A stretch of DNA of 15,524 nucleotides from Cyanobacteria bacterium UBA8803 (GTDB lineage: Bacteria; Cyanobacteriota; Cyanobacteriia; Cyanobacteriales; Coleofasciculaceae). The notes below the pieces were generated by a model. The model was not told where the DNA came from. It searched no databases and saw nothing but the letters and a program-made list of their open reading frames with translations. Each line of letters begins with the position of its first letter. Position 1 is the stretch's first letter. Position numbers and translations under genes: made by a program. Positions 7,813 to 14,585 of this stretch are shown here, piece after piece. The stretch is taken from NCBI GenBank assembly GCA_003505715.1, contig DNXU01000094.1, positions 1 through 15,524 of the forward strand, in the 5' to 3' direction.

Positions 7813-8325
7813 CTAGTAAAGCCAGCTTTGATATTGAGGATGAGTCTGTCTCATATCCTCATAAAGCCACACCATACGGTCAATAAACCATAGTTTGCTG
7901 AGGTAAACCAGGGCACATCCCAGAAGCGTGAAACAGCCATCCAGAGTGATCAATCCCCCGATCACAACCGCCATACCAACGGCTGAAACCAGGCTCAACA
8001 CATTGGGAACCCGTTGGTGGTGTAAAGGCACAGGAACCGTATCTCGATTCAACCAGACTCGTTCACCCAATACCCCTTTGGAAGCCCAATTGTTGGTCGA
8101 TTTAGGTTTTGTAAAGATGCGGGGATTGATCCACATCCAGAACAGGGCGATCGCGATGGGAGCCAATGACCACCAGCCCAGCCAGACACGGCTCCAAATT
8201 GCCAGAATCAGAACCGGAAGTACAGTAAAGCGAGTCCAAACACTCCAGGGATTGGCATGACGTGCCCAGGTTTCCTCATCCATGTGAAATGTGTTTGCAA
8301 TCTTGCGTTCTAACGTCATTGCCAT
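7813..8325 (-). CDS. Small integral membrane protein, probable DUF6653 family
   Basis: About 170 aa with three or four hydrophobic segments: roughly residues 33-64 (probably two spans, tryptophan-rich), 111-130 and 132-150. The N-terminal MTLERKIANTFHMDEETWARHANPWSVWTR reads, in parts, like the opening I associate with DUF6653, whose function is unknown; that assignment is from memory. I chose the ATG at 8325 because GAGGAG lies four bases upstream (8330-8335). A TTG at 8337 overlaps that Shine-Dalgarno sequence and is unlikely; ATG 8319 is also possible. It ends 34 bases from the 74-base repeat that separates it from the convergent Ser/Thr kinase. Upstream lie dehydrogenase remnants. Confidence 0.8.
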   Translation of the reverse strand: MAMTLERKIANTFHMDEETWARHANPWSVWTRFTVLPVLILAIWSRVWLGWWSLAPIAIALFWMWINPRIFTKPKSTNNWASKGVLGERVWLNRDTVPVPLHHQRVPNVLSLVSAVGMAVVIGGLITLDGCFTLLGCALVYLSKLWFIDRMVWLYEDMRQTHPQYQSWLY

Positions 8326-8333
8326 TGTTCTCC

Positions 8334-8492
8334 TCAAAATCGAAGTTTTGTTCTAACTAAGCCCCAACGTCTTTTCTCCTTTAAAATTTCCAATGCGTGT
8401 TCAAACTCAGTGATCATTAGAGTTGTTTTCTAAACTCGTGCCTTAACCTGAGCCATATCCAGAATGAGTTGTTCTAGGTTTTTAGGATGCAT
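8334..8492 (-). pseudogene. Possible C-terminal remnant of a medium-chain dehydrogenase
   Basis: One frame from ATG 8492 reads 20 residues (with LEQLILDMAQVKARV), a TAG at 8430-8432, then 31 residues including ITEFEHALEILKEKRRWG, ending at TGA 8334-8336. The second part resembles the end of zinc-type/medium-chain alcohol dehydrogenases, where a helix of the type EALE-LK is followed by WG. The match is by eye and weak. The second part alone could be a small gene starting at ATG 8417. Its stop overlaps the GAGGAG ribosome-binding site of the next gene. Confidence 0.25.
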
Positions 8493-8531
8493 TGCATTGA
8501 GGTATAGCAACCTGTCCCCCTATGGACAACT

Positions 8532-8610
8532 CTATGCTGTTAGACCACCATTGATCACAAGTGCCTAACCCACGATGTAAGAGGACTGTTCAGAGGATAG
8601 CCAGACAATC
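8532..8610 (-). pseudogene. C-terminal remnant of a short-chain dehydrogenase (SDR)
   Basis: Read on the minus strand, the frame gives VWLSSEQSSYIVG, a TAG stop (8565-8567), then ALVINGGLTA and a TAG stop (8532-8534). This is the typical end of classical SDR enzymes, where a WLSS(D/E)xxSY(I/V)xG segment is followed by xxLVxxGGxTA. The internal TAG replaces one residue between Gly and Ala. The rest of the SDR (NAD-binding motif and catalytic Tyr-Lys) is absent, so this is a dead fragment fused in frame to the MocA-like fragment upstream. Confidence 0.75.
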
Positions 8611-8819
8611 CCTGTTGCCCAATTGTAGTTGTCAATCCTGTGAATAGGTAAGTCGGAAATCAGAGGTTGAATTCGTTCGATATGCGCTCCCAATACGATG
8701 CCAATCGGATTGCCACTGGATGTGATCGCAATTTCTGCCATTTGATGTACCAGCCGTTTGCCTCGCAAATTGAGCAGTTGTTTCGGCTGTCCCAAGCGGG
8801 TGGAGGCTCCCGCTGCCAA
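8604..8819 (-). pseudogene. N-terminal fragment of MocA-like molybdopterin cytidylyltransferase
   Basis: Residues 1-70 of this frame match MobA/MocA-type nucleotidyltransferases. The nucleotide-binding motif is LAAGASTRLGQPKQLL, then LVHQMAEIA, a GIVLGAH strand and the NYNWATG segment that normally leads to MSSSI in MocA. Full proteins are about 200 aa; here the family match stops after ATG and changes to an SDR tail near 8604-8612. The front is also clipped: the frame has a TGA at 8832-8834 and only TTG 8819 as a start, so the first beta strand is missing. It begins five bases after the large-subunit stop. Family members attach CMP to the molybdenum cofactor of such hydroxylases, so an intact ancestor would fit as the maturation gene of this operon. 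Confidence 0.8.
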
Positions 8820-8823
8820 TAAA

Positions 8824-10914
8824 CTATCCCATCAACTTGTCAGGTGTGATTGGTAACTGACGGAATCGTTTGCCCGTCGCATGATAGATTGCATTTGCTA
8901 CCGCCGCTGCCACCCCGGTAATCCCGACTTCGCCCACCCCACGCACGCCGAGCGGATTAAACGTGAGGTCTGGTTTGCCAACAAACGTCACATCAATGCG
9001 AGGAATATCGGCATGGCTGGGATAGTGGTACGTTGCCAGGTCATAGACTACCGGACAGCCGCTTTCGGGATCAAGCTGGCATTCTTCCATCAGTGCCTCG
9101 CCAATGCCCATGATCACGCTACCCCGCACCTGACTAGCCGCTGCTTTGGCATTGATTACTCGTCCAATATCCATCACCGAAACCCAGCGCGTCACGCGCA
9201 CCCGTCCCAATTCCTCATCCACCCTCACTTCACAGAAATGCGCTCCCCAGGACTGAAACGCCCACTTTTGAGCGTCTTCACTGGGTGCAGAGGAGGCTGT
9301 GGCTTCAAACGCGGCTCGCCCCGACTGTTTGAGGGCGGCACAGGCATGGGTTGCGGTAGAACACTTGGCAGCTTTCAAAACTTCCTGACAGGCTTTGAGC
9401 ACTGCTGGAGCCAGGGAAGCTGTCATCTGGGAACCTCCCGCCAGACCCCCATCGGGAAAGCGAGAGTCGCCCAATTCCACCTGAATGTTCTCAATGGGAA
9501 CGCCCAACGCCTCTGCTGCGGTCATGGCAACCATGGTGTAGGCTCCGGTGCCCATGTCATTGCCGGAAGTCAGGATATGTACCGTATCATCAGGCAGCAG
9601 TCGGACTTTCACCGTCGTATTGCCCCGCATCGCCGGGAAGGTGGCGGCTGCCATCCCCCAGCCGACCAATTGCCCATCACGAGCCAGGTGACGCGGCTGT
9701 TTGGGGCGATCGCGCCAGCCAAACCGTTCTGCCCCAACCCAGAGACAGTCAGCCAAGTGTTTGGACGAAAAGGGTAAGCCTGTACGTTGGTGAGTGGTGG
9801 TTTCGTTTTTCAACCGCAGGTATACTGGATCGAGATTAAGTTTCCAGGCAAGTTCATCCATCGCGGATTCCAATGCCCACATCCCCGGATTTTCACTGGG
9901 AGCACGCATGTAGGTGGGTGTGGCAACGTTCAAAACACTCAGTTCTTGCTGCAAGCGCAGGTTTGGGGCAGCATACATCACCGGAGTCGTGGCGGTGCAG
10001 TCCACAATAAAGCGATCGCTGGGGGAGGTGTAGGTCTTGACGGTATGATCAATGGTGATCAGTTTGCCATCTGGCATTGCCGCAAGGCGCAAGGTTTGCT
10101 CGGTTGCGGCACGATGTCCGGTGTTGGTGGTCAATTGGCGACGAGTGACAACTAATTTGAGGGGACGATTCATCTGACGGGCTACCGCAGCACAGAGGAC
10201 ACTGTACGACCAGGGAAAACATTTGCTGCCGAATGCGCCTCCAATGTAGGGTGTGACCAGGCGTACCTTTTCTGAGGGAATGCCAAACAGTTCGGCATAG
10301 GTACGCTGGTGCAGCATCACCCATTGCGACCCTTCGTAGACCGTGAGGGAATCACCCTGCCAGTGGGCAATGATGGCATGGGGTTCCATTGCTGCATGGA
10401 GTTCCTTCGCGGTGGTGTAGGTCGCTTCTAGAGAGATGCCCGATTGATCTGCTCCATTACCCTGACTAAAGGTGATATCGGGCAATTCCTGATAGCTGGC
10501 TCGTTGTGGATCTACTAGGGGGGGTTGCGCCTCGTATTCGATCGCGACCAACTGGGCTGCCTCGCGTGCCTGTTCCAGTGTGTTAGCGACGACTAGAGCA
10601 ACAATTTGTCCGGCATAGTGGATTTGATCATCCGAGAGGGGTAAACGGGCTTCGTGCAGTTTAGAGTTGCGAAAGTCGTTGGCAGGCGTAAAAACTTTCG
10701 GCATATTTTGATGGGTTACGACTGCCAGGACTCCCGGTGCTCGTTCTGCCGCTTGAGTGGTGATCGCTCGAATGCGTCCGTTAGCAATGGTGGCAGTGAT
10801 CAAATAACCCTGCACCAGCCCTGAAAGCTGATGTTCTGTGGTGTAGGTCGCTTGTCCCGTGACTTTCGCCAATCCATCCTTGCGGTTCACTGAAGTTCCT
10901 AGGACTCGATTCAT
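8824..10914 (-). CDS. paoC: PaoC-like molybdopterin-binding subunit of aldehyde oxidoreductase
   Basis: Catalytic large subunit of a xanthine oxidase-family hydroxylase, 696 aa (E. coli PaoC/YagR is about 732). It would bind the molybdenum cofactor and oxidise aldehydes to acids, passing electrons to the two partner subunits. Visible family features are the opening VNRKDGLAKVTGQATYT, HAAMEPH (173-179), the cofactor loop GGAFGSK (225-231), GGSQMTAS in the C-terminal half and the catalytic base glutamate E662 in GVRGVGEVG. The start codon overlaps the stop of the FAD subunit (ATGA, 10911-10914) and is preceded by GGGAGGAGG six bases away. No signal peptide: export would be by association with the Tat-bearing small subunit. 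Several HIP1 sites lie inside. The symbol rests on family similarity, not tested substrate range. Confidence 0.93.
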   Translation of the reverse strand: MNRVLGTSVNRKDGLAKVTGQATYTTEHQLSGLVQGYLITATIANGRIRAITTQAAERAPGVLAVVTHQNMPKVFTPANDFRNSKLHEARLPLSDDQIHYAGQIVALVVANTLEQAREAAQLVAIEYEAQPPLVDPQRASYQELPDITFSQGNGADQSGISLEATYTTAKELHAAMEPHAIIAHWQGDSLTVYEGSQWVMLHQRTYAELFGIPSEKVRLVTPYIGGAFGSKCFPWSYSVLCAAVARQMNRPLKLVVTRRQLTTNTGHRAATEQTLRLAAMPDGKLITIDHTVKTYTSPSDRFIVDCTATTPVMYAAPNLRLQQELSVLNVATPTYMRAPSENPGMWALESAMDELAWKLNLDPVYLRLKNETTTHQRTGLPFSSKHLADCLWVGAERFGWRDRPKQPRHLARDGQLVGWGMAAATFPAMRGNTTVKVRLLPDDTVHILTSGNDMGTGAYTMVAMTAAEALGVPIENIQVELGDSRFPDGGLAGGSQMTASLAPAVLKACQEVLKAAKCSTATHACAALKQSGRAAFEATASSAPSEDAQKWAFQSWGAHFCEVRVDEELGRVRVTRWVSVMDIGRVINAKAAASQVRGSVIMGIGEALMEECQLDPESGCPVVYDLATYHYPSHADIPRIDVTFVGKPDLTFNPLGVRGVGEVGITGVAAAVANAIYHATGKRFRQLPITPDKLMG

Positions 10915-11906
10915 ACTACACCTCCTCCCTTTGCTGAAATCATGAGTGCTCGTTGAATGGCGCGTTTTCCCATGTTGACCTTGAAACCGTTGTGAGTCAG
11001 GGGTTTTGCTCCTTGTAATGCGATTTCTGCTGCCTGTTGAAAGATTTTGGGTGTTCCAGATTTGCCCTGAAGAAAAGCTTCTGCATCCAGCGATCGCCAG
11101 GGTTTGTGCGCCACTCCACCGAGGGCAAGACGGATATCCTGAATGCGATCGCCGTTGAGATCCATTGCTGCTGCGACAGAAAGTAAGGCAAAGCTATAGG
11201 ACGCGCGATCGCGCAATTTGAGATAAACCCCTGTTTTGGCAAAAGGCATCGGCGGTAGAATCACAGCCGTAATCAGTTCTCTCGCTGCCAGGTTAGTGTC
11301 TTGCGCTGGAGTATTTCCCGGTAGTCGATGAAAATCACGCAATGGAATTTGTCGTTTACCGTGGGTGCTTTCTACTTCCACGATCGCATCCAGTGCCGCG
11401 AGTGCCACACTCATATCTGAGGGATGTACGGCAACACAGTGTTCACTTGCCCCCAAAATCGCGTGCATCCGGTTGATGCCTTGAATAGCAGGACAGCCAC
11501 TTCCCGGCTGTCGTTTGTTACAGGCAAATGCCGTGTCATAGTAGTAGGGACAGCGGGTACGTTGCAGCAAATTGCCTCCGACAGTCGCCCGATTGCGGAT
11601 TTGCTGAGAGGCACCCGACAGAATGGCACGAGACAGAAGGGGATACTCTCGCCGAATTTGAGGATGATCAGCAACGGCTGTATTGGTTGCGAGTGCGCCA
11701 ATGCGGATGCCACCCTCGCGAGTTGATGCAATTTGCTTTAGATCTAAGCGAGAAATATCAATCAGTCCGTCAGGTTGATCGAGAAAGACCTTCAGGCGAT
11801 CGACTAAATTGGTGCCCCCTGCGATGAATTGGCAGTTTGGCAGCGTCCGCGATCGTCGGACTGCATCCTCCGTTGAAGTCGCCCGCACGTAAGCAAAATT
11901 TTTCAT
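10911..11906 (-). CDS. paoB: PaoB-like FAD-binding subunit with [4Fe-4S] loop
   Basis: Medium subunit of the molybdenum hydroxylase, 331 aa, which takes electrons from the [2Fe-2S] subunit to FAD. The FAD-binding motifs are AGGTNLVD (29-36) and TVGGNLLQRTRCPYYYD (108-124). The latter continues into a cysteine-bearing insert, with C119, C129 and C138 in RCPYYYDTAFACNKRQPGSGC, and C157 further on. This matches the insert that binds an extra [4Fe-4S] cluster in E. coli PaoB and in 4-hydroxybenzoyl-CoA reductase. HPSDM (161-165) is also typical. The ATG overlaps the stop of the small-subunit gene by ATGA (11903-11906), and AGGAGGG lies upstream inside that gene, so translation is probably coupled. 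Confidence 0.93.
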   Translation of the reverse strand: MKNFAYVRATSTEDAVRRSRTLPNCQFIAGGTNLVDRLKVFLDQPDGLIDISRLDLKQIASTREGGIRIGALATNTAVADHPQIRREYPLLSRAILSGASQQIRNRATVGGNLLQRTRCPYYYDTAFACNKRQPGSGCPAIQGINRMHAILGASEHCVAVHPSDMSVALAALDAIVEVESTHGKRQIPLRDFHRLPGNTPAQDTNLAARELITAVILPPMPFAKTGVYLKLRDRASYSFALLSVAAAMDLNGDRIQDIRLALGGVAHKPWRSLDAEAFLQGKSGTPKIFQQAAEIALQGAKPLTHNGFKVNMGKRAIQRALMISAKGGGVV

Positions 11907-12628
11907 TCTGCTCCCTCCTGCACCAGGATGGTTGCGGCAGGGGAGGGTGGCGTTTGTCCAGCAACCTGCTGCACGGCTGCCACGATGCCGTTATAGGCGC
12001 TACAGCGACACAGATTGCCACTTAACCGCTCCTGAATTTCCGCTGCTGACAACGTTGCCAGTTGGGGCGATCGCGTTAAGTCTGGTGTCACGGCACTCGC
12101 ACACCCTCGCTGGACTTCCTTCAACAACGCAACCGTCGCACAGATCTGTCCAGAGGTACAGTAACCACATTGAAACCCGTCGTTTTCGATAAATGCGGTT
12201 TGCACGGGATGGAGGCGATCGCCATTCGCCAAGCCTTCGATCGTCGTAATTTGTCGTCCTTCTTGCATGATGGCAAGTGCCAGACAGGAATAGATCCGCT
12301 CTCCATCGACCAGTACCGTACAGGCTCCACACTGCCCCTGATCGCACCCTTTTTTCGTCCCTGTGAGGGCTAAACGTTCCCGCAGCACATCCAGGAGCGT
12401 TACCCGTGGTTCAATGTTGACGGTCTGGCGTTGTCCGTTGATGGTCAGCATCACTGGAGTTTCACCTCGAATTAGAGTATGACGGTCAATTGAGGGCTGA
12501 GCCTCAGCCGGATTTGCCCCGTCCAGAACTTTCGGTGCAACGATCGCCGTTCCCGCTGCTGTCAGTGCTTGTCCCAGGAACCTGCGGCGTGAGGTTCCCA
12601 ACCGTTTTTGATGATCCGATGACATCAT
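11903..12628 (-). CDS. paoA: PaoA-like [2Fe-2S] subunit with Tat signal peptide
   Basis: Iron-sulphur small subunit, 241 aa, of the aldehyde oxidoreductase. A twin-arginine signal is clear: SRRRFLG (13-19), then a hydrophobic Ala-rich stretch and a likely cleavage after AEA (41-43). This places the enzyme in the periplasm, as for E. coli PaoABC. The plant-type ferredoxin cluster has C95, C100 and C103 (GCDQGQCGAC) plus C115. The second cluster is in the helical domain with CGYC (154-157) and CRC-type C207/C209. Two adjacent ATG codons (12628 and 12625) are possible starts. It is first of three overlapping genes and lies 179 bases downstream of an AraC-type regulator on the same strand. Confidence 0.94.
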   Translation of the reverse strand: MMSSDHQKRLGTSRRRFLGQALTAAGTAIVAPKVLDGANPAEAQPSIDRHTLIRGETPVMLTINGQRQTVNIEPRVTLLDVLRERLALTGTKKGCDQGQCGACTVLVDGERIYSCLALAIMQEGRQITTIEGLANGDRLHPVQTAFIENDGFQCGYCTSGQICATVALLKEVQRGCASAVTPDLTRSPQLATLSAAEIQERLSGNLCRCSAYNGIVAAVQQVAGQTPPSPAATILVQEGAE

Positions 12629-12753
12629 TAGTTTCTCTCAAGCAACGATTCCACCATGCCCTAACTGGGCAACGGAAAGATAGTAAATTTTGGACAGGGT
12701 GGCTAGGATTGAGATCGGCGCAAGTAGAGATGTTTATTATGACTAGCGCCAGC

Positions 12754-12801
12754 AGTATAACAATTTTCTGAATTCTGACTACCCGTCAAAATTAATTTGA
12801 C
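12754..12801 (-). promoter_or_regulatory. Possible promoter/operator of the paoABC-like operon
   Basis: In the 179-base gap between the regulator and the operon, the minus strand has TATACT (12754-12759), a fair -10, without a good -35 at normal spacing, as is common for activator-dependent promoters. Upstream are a direct repeat TTCTGA-A-TTCTGA on the plus strand (12766-12778) and a 17-base dyad GTCAAA-N5-TTTGAC (12785-12801). The direct repeats suit the tandem half-sites bound by AraC-type activators; the dyad could instead be a weak terminator for the regulator gene. No binding evidence. Confidence 0.35.
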
Positions 12802-12807
12802 AGTCCA

Positions 12808-13665
12808 CTAGGGTTGCGATCGCTCGATCAATCCCCGGCGGACAATCTCATCCGAAAGTGCTTGTTGCCTGCGGAGATAGGCAGACGGAGTCGTGTGCAG
12901 AAAATACTTAAAGTCTTTGATGAAGTGGTTTTGGTCGTAATACCCCAGTTCCAGAAAGAAGGCGGGATCCTGCTGAGCAATGCGATGAAATTGTTTGTAG
13001 GTATGCTTGAATCGGACAATGCGTGCAAAGGTTTTCGGACTCAAGCCCACATGGGTTCTGAACTTACGCTCTAAGGTTTTGTAGTGGACATTGAGAGAAT
13101 CCTTGAGGTCATCAATCCGCAAATTCCCTTGATGCCGCAAAATCAGTCGAATTGCCTTTTCCACCAGAGGTTCAGCCAAATCTGCTACTAAAAGCCGCTG
13201 GAGGAAAAATGTATTGAGAGCGTGAATTTTTTCTGTATCCTCTGGAGCTGCAATCACCTGTTCATAGATCTCTTGCAGCGATCGATCACTCAATTCACCT
13301 GGACTCACAATTTGATTAGAAAGCTCACTCAAAGGTTGCTTCAGTAGCGTAAATAATCCAATGGGTTTAAACTTCACGCCGACTTGTTGAATCGCTTCAC
13401 TCAGATCCACCCAAATAGTTGCATCCCGCTCACCCACTAGATGAACCGTTTTAATCTCTTGCTTAATCTGCCGTTCCTGATCATGCCAGGAGTACCCTGC
13501 ACCAAAATTCAAAATTAGCTCAGCATACCCATCGGGCAAAATCAGTTCGCGGCGTGTCATCTGCTCCATCCGAGTTCGCAAAATCCAGTAGCACGCAATG
13601 TAAGGTGCTAACAAGGGATGAGGCGGAACAACCTGGTACTGGAGAGTATCAGCTAGCGAGCGCAT
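12808..13665 (-). CDS. AraC-family transcriptional regulator
   Basis: 285 aa. The N-terminal part (PHPLLAPYIACYWILR, then ILPDGYAELILNFGAGY, about 16-58) is the ligand/effector-type domain I know as DUF6597-like, found in a large group of AraC regulators. The C-terminal DNA-binding domain has two helix-turn-helix units: about 183-204 (LKDSLNVHYKTLERKFRTHV) and about 235-255 (LELGYYDQNHFIKDFKYF), closing with the usual Pro-x-x-Tyr-Leu. The ATG at 13665 has no strong ribosome-binding site. The gene ends 179 bases before the paoABC-like operon and on the same strand, so it is the obvious candidate activator of that operon, perhaps responding to an aldehyde. This is inference from position. Confidence 0.9.
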   Translation of the reverse strand: MRSLADTLQYQVVPPHPLLAPYIACYWILRTRMEQMTRRELILPDGYAELILNFGAGYSWHDQERQIKQEIKTVHLVGERDATIWVDLSEAIQQVGVKFKPIGLFTLLKQPLSELSNQIVSPGELSDRSLQEIYEQVIAAPEDTEKIHALNTFFLQRLLVADLAEPLVEKAIRLILRHQGNLRIDDLKDSLNVHYKTLERKFRTHVGLSPKTFARIVRFKHTYKQFHRIAQQDPAFFLELGYYDQNHFIKDFKYFLHTTPSAYLRRQQALSDEIVRRGLIERSQP

Positions 13666-13829
13666 CGTAATGCCCAGAGTAATTGAGGCTTTTTCTGCTC
13701 ACCCCTAACCATACACGAGATTAATACTCAAATAAAGTATCGTCCGCTTCATGGGATGCCCCTTATTGTCTGGTTGCGCTGGAAAATCTTTCCATGACAC
13801 CAATGGGCTTTGGCTTTGGGGGGTAGTCG
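13666..13829. other. Intergenic stretch upstream of the AraC-type gene
   Basis: About 160 bases without a recognisable gene. It should carry the regulator's promoter; no strong -35/-10 pair is clear. A small dyad, ATACT-N7-AGTAT (13724-13740), is the only structure noted. Confidence 0.4.
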
Positions 13830-14064
13830 TTACGACAGAGTCACTAAAAACAGCAGAAAGGCAGTTCCCGATGCACAAGCCCGAATCAGATTGGAGAAAT
13901 ACGATTTCTGTCGTAAGGTTTGCCAGTCTTGGGACGGTTCTTGAATATCCAATCCTAAAATTTCGTCATACAGCGGCTCATTGAAAAATCGAGAGACTAA
14001 AACGCCGTGCTACCTTAAAAAAACGCTGCATCCATTCAGCATACTCAGTGGCAGATAATTGATT
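13830..14064 (-). pseudogene. Frameshifted, 5'-truncated remnant of an unrecognised gene
   Basis: Two minus-strand frames join into one plausible protein. The upstream frame reads LSATEYAEWMQRFFKVARR and FSLSIF, ending at TGA (13978-13980). The adjacent frame picks up at about 13985 with NEPLYDEILGLDIQEPSQ, then QDWQTLRQKSYFSNLIRA and a hydrophobic end GTAFLLFLVTLS, stopping at TAA 13830-13832. A one-base gain, or a two-base loss, in the T5 run at 13984-13990 (minus strand) would reconnect them. No start codon lies before EYAEW; instead the frame runs straight into the 74-base repeat at 14065. The downstream frame has no ATG. I do not recognise the family. A sequencing error could explain the shift but not the missing start. 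Confidence 0.55.
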
Positions 14065-14138
14065 TGTAGGGTGCGTTATGCTGTGCTAACGCACCATGAC
14101 TACCCCTCATTGCTTCCCTTACCGTTGGGATGTTGGGA
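14065..14138. repeat. 74-base dispersed repeat with palindrome, copy 2
   Basis: Second copy of the element at 7706-7779, with four differences. Here the palindrome is a perfect 9-bp stem, GGTGCGTTA (14070-14078) and TAACGCACC (14087-14095), with an 8-base loop. The rest of the repeat (14100-14138) is coding on the minus strand and supplies the last 12 or so residues and the TAG stop of the coiled-coil gene. On its other side the repeat abuts the 5'-truncated remnant at 13830-14064. The hairpin directly follows the coiled-coil gene's stop and could terminate its transcript. Confidence 0.85.
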
Positions 14139-14540
14139 TAGCAGATATTCCCAGATGCGCTCGATTTCGGTTTGGAAGGACTGGCGCTCTAAGGTGGCTT
14201 GCTCCTGAAATCGCATAAATGTTTCTACAAACCGATCTGTCGTGGCTTGTTGGGTTTGGCGCAGTATAGTTAACGACTCTGCTACCTGAGTGATGGTAAA
14301 TGTTAATAGCTGCTGGTTTTGCCTTAGTTCGCTGACAGATTGGGCTAGTTCTCCCATCCGAGTAGCCAAGTAGTCAATATCCCTTCTACTTTCAGCAATG
14401 GCTTTGGCATTCTCCCCGATCTGATCGCGAGTCAGCACAATCTTATCTAGGAGTAGGTTTGACTTCCGAGCGAAATCCCGATCGTTCTCCTCAAGTTGGC
14501 TGATTCGCGATCGCAGTTCCTGTAATTGTGCTTCAGTCAC
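14100..14540 (-). CDS. Small coiled-coil protein, 146 aa
   Basis: Nearly the whole length has heptad character: Glu, Gln, Arg and Ala rich, with Leu/Ile at regular spacing from LQELRSRISQLEEN through LTILRQTQQATTDRF to IERIWEYLLSQ. It has no glycine or proline until the last 12 residues, no membrane segment and no signal. Short coiled-coil proteins ending in a RIWEYLL-type motif are frequent in cyanobacteria, often in several paralogous copies; their role is unknown. The start is ATG 14540. The C-terminal tail (HPNGKGSNEG) and stop lie inside the 74-base dispersed repeat, and a nearly identical tail without the rest of the gene occurs at 7739-7779. A structural or scaffold role is only a guess. 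Confidence 0.8.
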   Translation of the reverse strand: MTEAQLQELRSRISQLEENDRDFARKSNLLLDKIVLTRDQIGENAKAIAESRRDIDYLATRMGELAQSVSELRQNQQLLTFTITQVAESLTILRQTQQATTDRFVETFMRFQEQATLERQSFQTEIERIWEYLLSQHPNGKGSNEG

Positions 14541-14585
14541 TTGTTGTGCTTCCCTTCCCTTTTGCCCCTAGCCTAGCATCAGGAG

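Noticed and set aside
7460..7816. 118-aa plus-strand ORF rich in Pro, His and Asn
   Set aside because: It is the out-of-frame reading of the proline-rich kinase tail, so the low complexity and open frame come from the codons CCN/CAN of the real gene.
8513..8528. Hairpin TGTCC/GGACA after the SDR remnant, considered as a terminator
   Set aside because: The stem is only 5 bp and no T-run follows on either strand.
8881..9777. 298-aa plus-strand ORF rich in His, Gly and Arg
   Set aside because: Antisense shadow of the molybdopterin subunit; the opposite frame has clear catalytic motifs and the shadow's composition is not protein-like.
11411..12373. Several 80-115-aa ORFs on both strands
   Set aside because: All are alternative frames of the FAD and [2Fe-2S] subunit genes in G+C-richer sequence with few stop codons.
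13751..13984. 77-aa plus-strand ORF
   Set aside because: The opposite strand reads as a better protein remnant, and this ORF has no recognisable motif or ribosome-binding site.
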